A stretch of 64,000 nt of DNA, from assembly GCF_024168485.1 (NCBI RefSeq), contig NZ_JALJVY010000008.1:186001-250000 (forward strand), written 5' to 3'. A program made the position numbers and the translations under genes. The notes beneath the pieces were generated by a model. That model did no database searches and was not told where the DNA came from. It worked only from the letters and a program-made list of their open reading frames with translations. This DNA comes from Sphingobium sp. OAS761. Lineage in GTDB: Bacteria > Pseudomonadota > Alphaproteobacteria > Sphingomonadales > Sphingomonadaceae. Shown piece after piece: positions 16,596-25,855 of the stretch; the stretch's first letter is position 1; each line of letters starts with the position of its first letter.

Positions 16596-18282
16596 AGACG
16601 CGTTTGCCGCCGATCCAGGTTTCCAGCACCTGCGTTTCGCGGATTTCGGCCGGACGGATCGTCGAAATATCCCGGTCTATCAGCAGGAAGTCGGCGCGCT
16701 GGCCCGGCACCAGGCTGCCGAATTTCTTTTCCGCGAAACCGGCATAAGCGGCCTGCCGGGTGAAGCCGTCGAGCGCGGCAACGAAGCTGACACGCTGTTG
16801 CGGCATCCACCCGCCCGGTGGCTGGCCCTGAGCATCCTCGCGCGACATGGCGGCTGCGATACCGGGGAAGGGGTTGGCGCTTTCCACCGGGACGTCCGAT
16901 CCGAAAGCGAGCGGCACATGATTGTCCAGCATCGCCTTCCACGCATAGGCGCCCTGCAGGCGCGTTTCGCCCATGCGGGCGGTCGCCATGCGCCAGTCGG
17001 ACGTTTCATGCACCGGCTGCATCGATGCGACGATACCCAGTTGCCCGAAGCGCGGAAGATCCGCCGGATCGACGATCTGTGCATGTTCGATACGCCAGCG
17101 CCTGTCACCCTTGTACGTATCGCCCAGTTCCTGGATGGCGTTCAGCAATTCGCTGTTCGCGGCGTCGCCAATGGCGTGCACCGCCACTTGGAAGTTGTCC
17201 ATTGCCGCCCGGCTCATCAGGTTGCGCAGCTGCGTGTCGGGGATCATGGGCAGGCCGCGCTGGCCGGGCGCATCTGCATAATCGGCCTTCAGCCAGGCGC
17301 CGCGCGATCCCAGCGCCCCGTCCAGCATCAGCTTTAGCCCGCCCATACGCAGATGGTCGTCATACAACCAGGGCGTCGGTTCGGGGCCCGCGATCATGAC
17401 CATATTGTCCAGACCCCAAGCGTAGGACATGATCCGCACGCGCAGCGCGCCGCGATCGGCCGACCGGCGGAACGCCTGCCAGTCTTCTATCGTGGTTCCC
17501 ATGTCCGCAATCGCGGTGATGCCCATGGAAATCAGGGATCGTTGCGCCTTTTCCAGCGCGACATCGCGGTCCTTCGGCGCCGGGGGCGGGACGACGCGCT
17601 GGATCAGGTCCATCGCCTTGTCGACGAAAACGCCGGCCGGCTTTCCCCCCGCCATCTCGATTCGGCCGCCGGCCGGCGCCTTGCTGGCGGCGGTCACGCC
17701 GGCGGCACGGATCGCGGCGCTGTTGGCCCAGCCGGCATGGCCGTCCACCCGTTCCAGCCAGACGGGAATATCGCCGACGGCGGCGTCGAGTTCTGCGGCC
17801 GTGGGAAAACGGCCCAGTCCCCACCGTTCCTGATTCCACCCCGTCCCGATAATCCATTTTCGGCCCGTGCCGGCCTGCGCATAGGCACGAATCCTGGCTT
17901 GCGCCTCCGCCAGCGAGTTCGTGTCGGACAGGTCCAGTGTGACGAGCGAGAGGCCCAGGCCCATCAGATGGCCATGCGCGTCGATCAGGCCGGGGATCAG
18001 CGTCTTGCCGCCCGCATCCATCTTGAACGTCAGTCCCTTGGGTGCCTCGGCTTGCGGCTGTCCTTTCTTGGCCTTTTTCGGCCGCTTATATTCGGGCTCC
18101 TTGTAGCGGCCCTCGATCAGCTTTTCGACCCTGCCCTCATCGTCGATCATCAGCGCGCCGAAGCGGACGATATGGCCATTGGTATCGAGCGCGATGCCGT
18201 TCACATTGTCGATGACGCCCGACGCCAGCGCGGGGGCGGGCAGGGTGATCGCGGCAAACGCCGCCAGCCACCGGCGCTTCAT
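16579..18282 (-). CDS. Exported amidohydrolase (YtcJ-like, amidohydrolase family 3)
   Basis: 567 residues with an N-terminal signal peptide (hydrophobic residues ~5-20, ending ALAS). Metal-dependent hydrolase landmarks in order: LIDAHGHLMG, RVDGHAGWANSAA, the AVHAIGDAAN histidine, RIEHAQIV and FGSDVPVESANPF. The group is often annotated as predicted metal-dependent hydrolase with TIM-barrel fold; substrates are mostly unknown. A lysine-rich insertion near residue 70 (KRPKKAKKG) is unusual. The start overlaps the stop of the upstream dehydrogenase by ATGA, so the two are co-expressed. Confidence 0.85.
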   Translation of the reverse strand: MKRRWLAAFAAITLPAPALASGVIDNVNGIALDTNGHIVRFGALMIDDEGRVEKLIEGRYKEPEYKRPKKAKKGQPQAEAPKGLTFKMDAGGKTLIPGLIDAHGHLMGLGLSLVTLDLSDTNSLAEAQARIRAYAQAGTGRKWIIGTGWNQERWGLGRFPTAAELDAAVGDIPVWLERVDGHAGWANSAAIRAAGVTAASKAPAGGRIEMAGGKPAGVFVDKAMDLIQRVVPPPAPKDRDVALEKAQRSLISMGITAIADMGTTIEDWQAFRRSADRGALRVRIMSYAWGLDNMVMIAGPEPTPWLYDDHLRMGGLKLMLDGALGSRGAWLKADYADAPGQRGLPMIPDTQLRNLMSRAAMDNFQVAVHAIGDAANSELLNAIQELGDTYKGDRRWRIEHAQIVDPADLPRFGQLGIVASMQPVHETSDWRMATARMGETRLQGAYAWKAMLDNHVPLAFGSDVPVESANPFPGIAAAMSREDAQGQPPGGWMPQQRVSFVAALDGFTRQAAYAGFAEKKFGSLVPGQRADFLLIDRDISTIRPAEIRETQVLETWIGGKRVYVKGQ

Positions 18283-19148
18283 GCGCGCGTAACCCGTCGT
18301 ACCAGTGCGCTGGTGTCCTGCCGGTTGCCGCCCATGGCTTGCACGTCGGCGTAGAATTGGTCGACCAGCGCAGTCACCGGCAGGGTCGACCCGTTAGCCC
18401 TGGCCTCTTCCAATGCAAGCCCAAGGTCCTTGCGCATCCAATCCACAGCAAAACCGAAATCGAAACTGTCCTGTGCCATCGTCATCCAGCGATTGTCCAT
18501 TTGCCAACTTTGCGCCGCTCCGCCGGAAATCGCCTCGAACACCTTGTCGAGATCCAGTTCCGACGCCTGTGCGAAGCGCAGCGCCTCGCTCATGCCCTGA
18601 ATAACCCCTGCGATGCAGATCTGGTTCACCATCTTCGTGGTCTGACCCGCGCCCGCGCCGCCGACATGCACGATCCGCGCGGCATAGGCCTGCATCACGA
18701 TCCGGGCTGCCTCCACGGCCGGTTCGCTGCCGCCGCACATGATCGAAAGGCGGCCGTTTTCGGCCCCCGCCTGTCCGCCCGAAACCGGTGCATCGACACT
18801 GTGAATGCCGCGGCCTTCGCCCTCCACGAACAACTGGCGTGCGATCCTGGCCGATACCGTCGTATGGTCGATAAACAGGCTACCCGGTTGCATAGACCGA
18901 AACGCGCCTTCGCGCCCCAGCGTCACCTGCGACAGGTCGTCGTCAGTGCCTACGCAACTGATCACGATCTCCGCATCTTCGGCCGCCTTGGCCGGGCTGA
19001 TCGCGACTTCGCCGCCGAAGGCTTCAGCCCAGCTCTTGGCCTTGCCGATGGAACGATTGTAGACCGTCAGCCGATGCCCCGCCTTGGCAAGATGGCCGGC
19101 CATCGGGCCACCCATAACCCCCAGGCCGATAAATGCGATGTTCGCCAT
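18279..19148 (-). CDS. NAD(P)-dependent oxidoreductase, 3-hydroxyisobutyrate dehydrogenase family
   Basis: 289 residues. Rossmann start IAFIGLGVMGGPMAGHLAK, substrate-binding DAPVSGGQAGAENG, and the catalytic-lysine motif GAGQTTKMVNQI are all intact. It should oxidise or reduce a short beta-hydroxy acid (3-hydroxyisobutyrate, tartronate semialdehyde or similar); the exact acid cannot be read from sequence. First gene of a two-gene minus-strand operon with the amidohydrolase, divergent from ilvA across a 96-base gap. Confidence 0.9.
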   Translation of the reverse strand: MANIAFIGLGVMGGPMAGHLAKAGHRLTVYNRSIGKAKSWAEAFGGEVAISPAKAAEDAEIVISCVGTDDDLSQVTLGREGAFRSMQPGSLFIDHTTVSARIARQLFVEGEGRGIHSVDAPVSGGQAGAENGRLSIMCGGSEPAVEAARIVMQAYAARIVHVGGAGAGQTTKMVNQICIAGVIQGMSEALRFAQASELDLDKVFEAISGGAAQSWQMDNRWMTMAQDSFDFGFAVDWMRKDLGLALEEARANGSTLPVTALVDQFYADVQAMGGNRQDTSALVRRVTRA

Positions 19149-19244
19149 AAGCCTCGTTCAGATAGTGCGTCCGTCTTCGCCATAGGGCTAGTTTTTGGCG
19201 AGTGCCAGTTTCTTCGCCGGCAATTTTCGTTTACGGGGCTGCCC

Positions 19245-20492
19245 ATGAATACGCTCGAAAGCCTGGAAAATGCCCTGCCTCTGCCGGTAACCGTCGATGA
19301 CATATTGGCCGCGCGCACCCGGATCGCGGGCTCGGTCGTCAAAACGCCGACGCTGATCAGCCAGACCTTTTCGGACATGCTGGGCTGCAAGGTCTATCTG
19401 AAGTTCGAAAATCTTCAGTTCACCGCGGCTTACAAGGAACGCGGGGCGCTGAACCGGCTGTTGCAGCTCGACGCGGATTCGCGTGCGAAGGGCGTGATCG
19501 CCGCGTCGGCCGGAAATCATGCGCAGGGCCTTGCCTACCACGGCAAGCGGCTGGGCGTGCCCGTCACCATCGTGATGCCGGAAACTACGCCGATCATCAA
19601 GATTACGCAGACGCAGGGACATGGCGCGACCGTCGTCCAGCATGGCGAGAAGTTCGACGATGCCTATGCCCATGCCCGCAAGCTGGAGGTGGAGCAGGGG
19701 CTGACCTTCATCCATCCCTTCGACGAGCCCGACATCATCGCCGGACAGGGGACGGTGGCGCTTGAGATGCTGGAGGACGCGCCCGAGATCGACACGCTGA
19801 TCGTGCCTATCGGAGGAGGTGGCCTGTTTTCCGGCATGGCGACGGCCGCGCGCGCGATGAAGCCGGACATCAGGCTGGTGGGTGTGCAGGCCGAACTCTA
19901 TCCGTCGATGTACGACTATATCAAAGGCGCGGACCTGGCCTGCGACGGCGATACGCTGGCAGAGGGCATTGCCGTCAAGCAGCCGGGAGAACTGACCCGG
20001 CGCTTTGTCGACCGTCTGGCCGATGACGTGCTGCTGGTCACCGAACGGCGGCTGGAGGAAGCACTCAGCCTTCTGCTCCAGATCGAGAAAACGGTTGTCG
20101 AAGGTGCCGGTGCGGCGGGTCTTGCCGCGCTGCTCAGTTATCGCGGGCAGTTCGTGGGCCGGAAGGTCGGGCTGGTCCTGACGGGGGGCAATATCGACAC
20201 GCGGCTGCTCGCCAATGTGTTGCTGCGCGACCTGGCCCGGTCCGGGCGGCTCGCGCGGTTGCGGATCATCCTTCAGGACCGCCCGGGCGCGCTGTTTCAC
20301 GTCGCGCGGATCTTCGATCAGGAGGCTGTCAATATCCTGGAACTCGCGCATCAGCGCATTTTCACCAACCTGCCGGCCAAGGGCCTGACGCTGGACGTGG
20401 AATGCGAAACGCGCGATCGCGACCACTTGCAACGTCTGATCGCCGCCCTGCGCGAAGCGGGTTATGAGGTCGCGCCGATCGAGGTTGGCTGA
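19245..20492 (+). CDS. ilvA: Threonine ammonia-lyase
   Basis: 415 residues. A fold-type II PLP enzyme: the Schiff-base lysine is in AAYKERGALN, the phosphate-binding loop is PIGGGGLFSG, and ASAGNHAQGLAYH is typical of threonine dehydratases. The last ~75 residues form one ACT domain (LRIILQDRPGALFHVARIF), as in the shorter TdcB/IlvA2-like forms rather than E. coli IlvA with its double regulatory domain. It converts threonine to 2-oxobutyrate for isoleucine synthesis. The frame is open upstream to 18339, but that stretch is antisense to the dehydrogenase; ATG 19245 begins the conserved protein. Confidence 0.92.
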   Translation: MNTLESLENALPLPVTVDDILAARTRIAGSVVKTPTLISQTFSDMLGCKVYLKFENLQFTAAYKERGALNRLLQLDADSRAKGVIAASAGNHAQGLAYHGKRLGVPVTIVMPETTPIIKITQTQGHGATVVQHGEKFDDAYAHARKLEVEQGLTFIHPFDEPDIIAGQGTVALEMLEDAPEIDTLIVPIGGGGLFSGMATAARAMKPDIRLVGVQAELYPSMYDYIKGADLACDGDTLAEGIAVKQPGELTRRFVDRLADDVLLVTERRLEEALSLLLQIEKTVVEGAGAAGLAALLSYRGQFVGRKVGLVLTGGNIDTRLLANVLLRDLARSGRLARLRIILQDRPGALFHVARIFDQEAVNILELAHQRIFTNLPAKGLTLDVECETRDRDHLQRLIAALREAGYEVAPIEVG

Positions 20493-20605
20493 CATGCTGT
20501 CGAGGCGTTACTTTTCGTGGTAAACGCCCTTTTCACGTGCACGCGTCGGCGCCATAGTCCCGCCATGACTCGTCCAGGCAGCAGCGTCGAACCGGAGAAG
20601 CCAGC

Positions 20606-21424
20606 GTGACGGCACCCTTCCGCTTTCCCCGCTTCTTCGTAACCAACCCGTCGCCTTGCCCCTATCTGCCAGGGAAGCAGGAGCGCAAGGTATTCACCGA
20701 ACTGAGCGGCGACAATGCGTCGGAACTGAACGACGCGCTGGGCCGCATCGGTTTTCGCCGAAGCCAGAACGTCGCCTATCGGCCCAGCTGCGCGGATTGC
20801 TCCGCCTGCGTGTCGGTACGCGTCGTGGCGGACGAATTTCAACCCAACGCGACGCAGCGCAAATTGCTGCGCCGCAACGAGGATCTGATCGTTACGGCGT
20901 GCAAGCCCTGGTCGACGGAAGAGCAGTTCGCCCTGTTGCAACGCTATCTTACGGCACGTCATCCCGGTGGCGGCATGACCGAGATGGACGAGATGGATTT
21001 CGCCGACATGGTCGAACAGACGCCCGTCGACAGCCATATCGTGGAATATCGCGAACCCGGCATTGACGGGCGGGTCGGGCGGCTGGTCGGCGCATGCCTG
21101 ACGGACCGGCAGGGTGACGGCCTGTCGATGATCTACAGCTTTTTCGAGACGGAACTGCCGAACCGGCAGGGGCTGGGCAATTTCATCATCATGGACCATA
21201 TCCTGCGCGCCGCGCGCGCAGGGCTGCCTTATGTCTATCTGGGCTACTGGGTCGATGGATCGCAGCGGATGCAATACAAGATTCGTTATCGCCCGTTGGA
21301 ACGTCTTACCCGGAATGGATGGCAGCGGTTCGAACCGGGCGACCGGAGCGCGGCCATCTACGATGTCGTCAGCAGGGCAGATACGCCGCTGCCGATAGAG
21401 TTGGCCAGCATCTTCCGCAAATAG
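20606..21424 (+). CDS. bpt: Aspartate/glutamate leucyltransferase (Bpt, arginyltransferase family)
   Basis: 272 residues. N-end-rule aminoacyl-tRNA-protein transferase: conserved [44 protein letters not shown] and [17 protein letters not shown]. It adds Leu from leucyl-tRNA to proteins with N-terminal Asp or Glu, marking them for ClpAP/ClpS degradation. Start is GTG 20606 with GGAG about ten bases upstream. It is 113 bases after ilvA and convergent with the next gene. Confidence 0.93.
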   Translation: MTAPFRFPRFFVTNPSPCPYLPGKQERKVFTELSGDNASELNDALGRIGFRRSQNVAYRPSCADCSACVSVRVVADEFQPNATQRKLLRRNEDLIVTACKPWSTEEQFALLQRYLTARHPGGGMTEMDEMDFADMVEQTPVDSHIVEYREPGIDGRVGRLVGACLTDRQGDGLSMIYSFFETELPNRQGLGNFIIMDHILRAARAGLPYVYLGYWVDGSQRMQYKIRYRPLERLTRNGWQRFEPGDRSAAIYDVVSRADTPLPIELASIFRK

Positions 21425-21515
21425 CCGCAAATAGGTCGGCGCTCGTCCCGGAGCGGCGGTAAGTTGGTCGCGGTGCCGGCCGGTAGCGACACGCGCCACG
21501 GGCCGGCAGGAGATG

Positions 21516-22553
21516 TTACTTGCAGCGGCAGGCAGCGCGCGACCGGCGCGCGGGCCGGCGGCTTACGACCCTTTCCGAGACATAGGTGGTCGTGGTTGTC
21601 GTGCTGGTCGCCGGCTGAACGGTCACGGTAGTGACTATCGGCGCAGGATAATAATAGCCGCCGGAAATATAGCCGCCGCCCTGAGTCACGATCGGCGCAG
21701 GGCCGTGGGACCAGTGCGGTCCGGCGGCGTAAGGCGGCGCGTAATAGTCGACGCCCGCACCGCGCACATCGCCTTCGAAGCGTCCTTCATAAGTCCCGCT
21801 GACCTTCTTCCCGTCGTCGGTGGTCCAGGTGCCGGTCCAGCGTCCTTCATATTCGTTGGCGCTGGTAACCGTGTCGTCGCCATAGCCGTAGCCATAGTCA
21901 TAGCCGGCACCCGGCCGGCGTGGCGGCGGCGCAGCGTGGTGCGGGCCGTCTTCCGCCTTGTCGATTGCCATTCCGGCCAGCGCACCGACGCCTGCGCCGA
22001 TCAGCGTACCTTCGGTCCGGTTGCCGCGTCCGGCGATGCGATTACCGGCAACGCCGCCGACGACCGCACCGATGGCCGCGCCGCCCAGGCCGTTGTCGCG
22101 ACGGGGAGCGTCGGCATAGTAGCCGTCACGCGCCTCGTCCGGGCCATATCCGCCTTCGTAACGATCCCAGTCGATGTCCCCGCGATAATCATAGACCCGG
22201 CCGTAGCGGTCGGTCATCACGGCGTCGTCATAATAGCGCGACCAGCCATAGCCCGTGGCAGGCGCAGGCAGGCCGTAGGCACCGTAGTTGGAAATATAGA
22301 AGCTGGGCGCGATCCAGTAGCGCGGCAATATGTAGCCACGTACGGGACGACGATAGGCGGACCAGCCGCCCGGCGCGCGCCATCCGGCATACCAGCGGCC
22401 ACTATGCCGGGGACCCCAGCGATGTCCGCCCTGCTGCCAGCCCATGCCGGGGCGGGGCATGTGCATGCCCGACTTGCCGCCGGCCAATGCCGGCTGGGCC
22501 GCGCCCGCAAGTGCCAGTCCGGCACCGAGCAGAAGCAGTTGGGGCAGGCGCAT
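21516..22553 (-). CDS. Secreted RcnB-like/glycine-zipper surface protein
   Basis: 345 residues. A Sec signal peptide (MRLPQLLLLGAGLALAG, cleaved near PALA-GG) leads into a Tyr/Gly/Arg/Trp-rich region with an RcnB-like segment (YILPRYWIAP). Residues ~170-215 form a glycine-zipper/2TM-like stretch (GGAAIGAVVGGVAGNRIAG, then a second such run), and near 240-275 there is a WTGTWTTDDGKKVSGTYEG module. The C-terminus is Thr-rich and ends in basic and Cys residues. ATG 22553 is chosen because AGGGAG lies seven bases upstream. Probably an envelope protein of unknown role. Confidence 0.75.
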   Translation of the reverse strand: MRLPQLLLLGAGLALAGAAQPALAGGKSGMHMPRPGMGWQQGGHRWGPRHSGRWYAGWRAPGGWSAYRRPVRGYILPRYWIAPSFYISNYGAYGLPAPATGYGWSRYYDDAVMTDRYGRVYDYRGDIDWDRYEGGYGPDEARDGYYADAPRRDNGLGGAAIGAVVGGVAGNRIAGRGNRTEGTLIGAGVGALAGMAIDKAEDGPHHAAPPPRRPGAGYDYGYGYGDDTVTSANEYEGRWTGTWTTDDGKKVSGTYEGRFEGDVRGAGVDYYAPPYAAGPHWSHGPAPIVTQGGGYISGGYYYPAPIVTTVTVQPATSTTTTTTYVSERVVSRRPARRSRAACRCK

Positions 22554-22682
22554 CGTCAATCTCCCTGTTGGCCAAGGACACGCGGCCGCGAGCCGGCGTC
22601 CAAATGCTAACGCGAAGTTTAGCATGTCTATCCGCACCGTTCCATCGAATCAGCGACCGACGCTGTCCCGAAACGGGCCGGA

Positions 22683-23174
22683 TCAGGGGCCTGCTATGCG
22701 CCCGGCGATCTGCGCGACGAGCATTTCCAGCCCTTGCGCGTCCTGCGCGTCGAACCGGGCGGTGCGCGGGCTGTCGAGGTCCAGCACGCCGATCAGGCGG
22801 CCGTCATGGCGGATCGGCACGACGATTTCGGATGCGCTCGCCGCGTCGCAGGCGATGTGGCCGGGAAAGGCGTGGACATCGGCGACCAGGAGAGTCTGTT
22901 CGCTCGCCGCTGCGGCACCGCACACACCCCGACCAAGTGGTATGCGGATGCAGGCTGGCTTGCCCTGGAACGGCCCGAGGACCAGTTCGTCATCCACCAT
23001 GCGGTAAAAGCCCGACCAGTTGAGATCGGGGAGGAATTGCCAGATCAGGGCGGCAAGATTGGCCATGTTCGCGACCGGGTCCGGCTCGTCGCGGGTCAGC
23101 GCGTCGGCAGCGGCCAGCAGGTCGCTGTACAGGGTCGCCTTGTCGGCGGTATCGGCGGGAGCGAAGTCGTACAT
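22683..23174 (-). CDS. msrC: Free methionine-(R)-sulfoxide reductase (GAF domain)
   Basis: 163 residues, a single GAF domain of the fRMsr/YebR type. The three redox cysteines of the family are present with the expected spacing: KPACIRI, GRGVCG ten residues later, and GHIACDAAS a further 24 later. It reduces free L-methionine-(R)-sulfoxide with thioredoxin. ATG 23174 (MYDFAPAD) is favoured; the frame extends to 23228 without family resemblance. Confidence 0.9.
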   Translation of the reverse strand: MYDFAPADTADKATLYSDLLAAADALTRDEPDPVANMANLAALIWQFLPDLNWSGFYRMVDDELVLGPFQGKPACIRIPLGRGVCGAAAASEQTLLVADVHAFPGHIACDAASASEIVVPIRHDGRLIGVLDLDSPRTARFDAQDAQGLEMLVAQIAGRIAGP

Positions 23175-23277
23175 GACGCCCCATGTAGGCGCTTCGCCCG
23201 ACGCCGGCCAGAGGGCGAAAGGAAGCATTAACCAAAAGCCCTTATCGCCGGGTCATGACCTGTCGTCGGGGGTGTTG

Positions 23278-24525
23278 ATGTTTCTGGATTCCACGCACAA
23301 CCTGTCCCAGTTGCAGGGCGACGCCCGCGCGGTGGACGTCTCGATCATCATGCCGTGCCTCGATGAAGCGATCAGCCTGCCGCATTGCATCGCCAACGCC
23401 CGGCGCGCGCTGGACAGGATCGAGGCGGATTACGGCCTGTTCGGCGAGATCGTGATCGCGGACAACGGATCGACCGACGGCAGCCAACAGATCGCGACCG
23501 ACCTCGGGGCCCGCGTCGTTCCGGTCGCCGCGCGCGGCTATGGTGCGGCGCTGATCGGCGGATGCGAAGGTGCCTGGGGTCGCTATCTGATGATGGGCGA
23601 CGCGGACGGCAGCTATGATTTTACCGATGGCGTTGCGATGATCGGCGAACTGCTGGCCGGCGCGGACCTATGCATGGGGTCGCGCTTCAGGGGCGGTATC
23701 GCGCCGGGCGCCATGCCTTGGAAGAACCGCTATATCGGCAATCCGCTCCTGACCGGCATTCTCAACCTTTTTTTCCGTTCGGGAATCAGCGATGCCCATT
23801 GCGGACTGCGCGCGATCACGCGCGACTGCTTCGCCTCGCTCGGCCTTTCGGGCAGCGGCATGGAATTCGCGAGCGAAATGGTCATCAAGGCCAGCCTGCG
23901 CCGCTTTCGCATCACCGAGGTTCCCGCCACGCTTTCTGTCGACCTGCGCGATCGCGCGCCCCACCTGCGCCCCTGGCGCGACGGCTGGCGGCACCTGCGC
24001 TATCTGCTGATGCTAAGCCCTACCTGGGTTTTCGGTGTGCCCGCGGCACTGGCGATGGGGCTTTCCGCGCTGGTCCTTGCGGTCGCCATCGGCTTCTGGC
24101 TCAAGATTTTCCACGGCGAAACACCGTTCGGCGTGAGCTGGTCCATCGCCAGCGGCTTCCTTTTTACCACGGGACATCTCGCCTTGCTCATGGCGGTTGC
24201 GGGCCATCTTCATGGCGTGACATCGGGCTATCGCCGCCTGCGTCCCATGGTCGGACGCATGGGCCGCCTGTTCAATCTGGAAACCATGCTGGCGATCGGT
24301 GCGCTCGAAATGCTTTCATCGGCTGCGATCTTCGCGATCACCGGCTGGTACTGGTCGGCGCACGGCTTCGTCGCGCTGCCCAACCCGATGCCGCTGGTCC
24401 TTGCCGGCGTGCTGGGTGCAACCGGCGCTCAGACCGTGTTCGGCGGCTTCCTCCTTGCCATCATGGCGGGCCATGACGCGCGGTTCGTCGGCAACAGGCA
24501 GCCTGTCCGGCTGCCCGGCGCCTGA
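23278..24525 (+). CDS. GtrB-like family 2 glycosyltransferase with C-terminal membrane helices
   Basis: 415 residues. The N-terminal GT-A domain has VSIIMPCLDEAISLP, IADNGSTDGSQ, MMGDADGSYDF (metal-binding DAD) and GSRFRGGI, as in dolichyl/polyprenyl-phosphate glucose or mannose synthases. From about residue 245 there are four or more hydrophobic helices. It should charge polyprenyl phosphate with a sugar at the cytoplasmic face. The following gene is a GtrA, the usual partner. ATG 23278 has GGGGG about five bases upstream. Confidence 0.88.
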   Translation: MFLDSTHNLSQLQGDARAVDVSIIMPCLDEAISLPHCIANARRALDRIEADYGLFGEIVIADNGSTDGSQQIATDLGARVVPVAARGYGAALIGGCEGAWGRYLMMGDADGSYDFTDGVAMIGELLAGADLCMGSRFRGGIAPGAMPWKNRYIGNPLLTGILNLFFRSGISDAHCGLRAITRDCFASLGLSGSGMEFASEMVIKASLRRFRITEVPATLSVDLRDRAPHLRPWRDGWRHLRYLLMLSPTWVFGVPAALAMGLSALVLAVAIGFWLKIFHGETPFGVSWSIASGFLFTTGHLALLMAVAGHLHGVTSGYRRLRPMVGRMGRLFNLETMLAIGALEMLSSAAIFAITGWYWSAHGFVALPNPMPLVLAGVLGATGAQTVFGGFLLAIMAGHDARFVGNRQPVRLPGA

Positions 24526-24528
24526 TCC

Positions 24529-24954
24529 GTGACGCGGCGCGACTGGCGCAGGCTGGCGGGCGAAGGCCTGCGTTTCTGCATTGTCGGCGCGCTGATGGTG
24601 CTGCTGAACAACCTGATCGTCGTCGCGCTGACGGAAATACTGCATTTCCATTATCTGCTGTCGATCGTGCTGTGCACGCTGGGGATGACGCTTGTTGCCT
24701 TCCTGCTCAACCGCCAATGGACCTTCCGCAAGGACGGCAGCATGACGGGCGGAGAGATGATGCGCTATGCCTTGGGCGTGCTCGCCAATCTGGGTGTGGT
24801 GATGCTGCTGACATGGGCGCTGGTCAGGCTGGGCCTGCCATATTACTGGTCGAACCTGATCGTTGCCGCCATCATGGCGCCGACTAATTTCCTGGTGCAT
24901 CGTATCTGGAGCTTTGCCATGGACCCGGCCATTGTCGACCAATCCCGTTCCTGA
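24529..24954 (+). CDS. GtrA family membrane protein
   Basis: 141 residues with four membrane helices. The first follows RFCIVGALMVLLNNLIV, and the loop NRQWTFRKDG is characteristic of GtrA, as is the closing NFLVHRIWSF. GtrA proteins are thought to flip polyprenyl-phosphate sugars to the periplasm. Start GTG 24529 lies 3 bases after the GtrB-like stop; the methyltransferase begins 1 base after its own stop. Confidence 0.92.
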   Translation: MTRRDWRRLAGEGLRFCIVGALMVLLNNLIVVALTEILHFHYLLSIVLCTLGMTLVAFLLNRQWTFRKDGSMTGGEMMRYALGVLANLGVVMLLTWALVRLGLPYYWSNLIVAAIMAPTNFLVHRIWSFAMDPAIVDQSRS

Positions 24955-24955
24955 C

Positions 24956-25855
24956 ATGAGCGCTCTGGGACTGGCACCTTATGCCCAATGTCCGTCGGGC
25001 GGGGCGGCGGGCTGCCGGTTCGATGCCAGGCCCCGATTGTCGACGGACGTGCCGGGGCGCGGCGGCGGGCGAATCGACGTATATCGCTGCGGCACGTGCG
25101 GCCACGGCGTCACGCGGCCGGCCATGGATGATGTCGCCGCTCTCTATGAAGGACGCGAAAGCCAGGATTTCCAGCGGGGCGATTCCCCGCTGGCGCGCTG
25201 GATCAAACGCACCGCCTTCGACCGGCTGGCGAAGCACTTGCTGCGCCAGGCCGGCGGGCGCCCGCGGATCGTGGTGGATTTCGCCTGCGGCAACGGGCTG
25301 ATAACCCGATGCATGGCCGATGCACTGCGACCCGGTGCCGACGTCATCGGTCTCGACTTCTTCGACGATCCGCCCGAACCGATGGAACGGGCACGTTATG
25401 CCTCCTTCGCCGCCCTGTCCGATCTTGCCGGGAAGGCTGACCTTGTCCTGTGCTTCCACGCGCTGGAGCATGACGACGATCCCCATCGCTTCATCGGGCG
25501 CCTGACCGCCTTGCTGGCGCCGGGCGGAAGGCTGGTCGTGGAGGTGCCCAACGTCGATTGCATCTGGACGCCATGGTTCGGGGCCGATTGCGAGAACTGG
25601 TATCTGCCCTTCCACCGTGTTCATTTTTCCCGCCGCAGCCTGCGCGCGCTCGTGGAAGCGCAGGGGCTCGCCATCCTGGCGCAGGAAGATGTCTGCGCTG
25701 CGACCATGGGCCATTCGATCGCCAATCGCTTCGGGCGGCCCTATTCGGGTATCTTCTTCCTGATCGGCGTTGCGCTGCGGCCACTGCAATGGCTGGCCGA
25801 GAAACTGACCGGGCGGCCCAGCGCGCTGCGGATCATCGCGGTTCAGCCGGAATAG
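24956..25855 (+). CDS. Class I SAM-dependent methyltransferase
   Basis: 299 residues. N-terminal Cys residues (CPSGG, CRF, then CGTCG near residue 45) suggest a partial zinc site. The core has VVDFACGNGLITRCM as SAM-binding loop, GLDFFDDPPE, LVLCFHALEHDDD and LAPGGRLVVEVPNVD. This is the C-methyl/Ubi-like group often found in glycan clusters. It ends 13 bases inside the 3' end of the convergent GT4 gene, so the two mRNAs would overlap. Confidence 0.82.
   Translation: MSALGLAPYAQCPSGGAAGCRFDARPRLSTDVPGRGGGRIDVYRCGTCGHGVTRPAMDDVAALYEGRESQDFQRGDSPLARWIKRTAFDRLAKHLLRQAGGRPRIVVDFACGNGLITRCMADALRPGADVIGLDFFDDPPEPMERARYASFAALSDLAGKADLVLCFHALEHDDDPHRFIGRLTALLAPGGRLVVEVPNVDCIWTPWFGADCENWYLPFHRVHFSRRSLRALVEAQGLAILAQEDVCAATMGHSIANRFGRPYSGIFFLIGVALRPLQWLAEKLTGRPSALRIIAVQPE

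Noticed and set aside
18339..19244. N-terminal 302-codon extension of the threonine ammonia-lyase frame.
   Set aside because: It is antisense to the 3-hydroxyisobutyrate-dehydrogenase-like gene and has no similarity to any dehydratase; ATG 19245 fits the family start.
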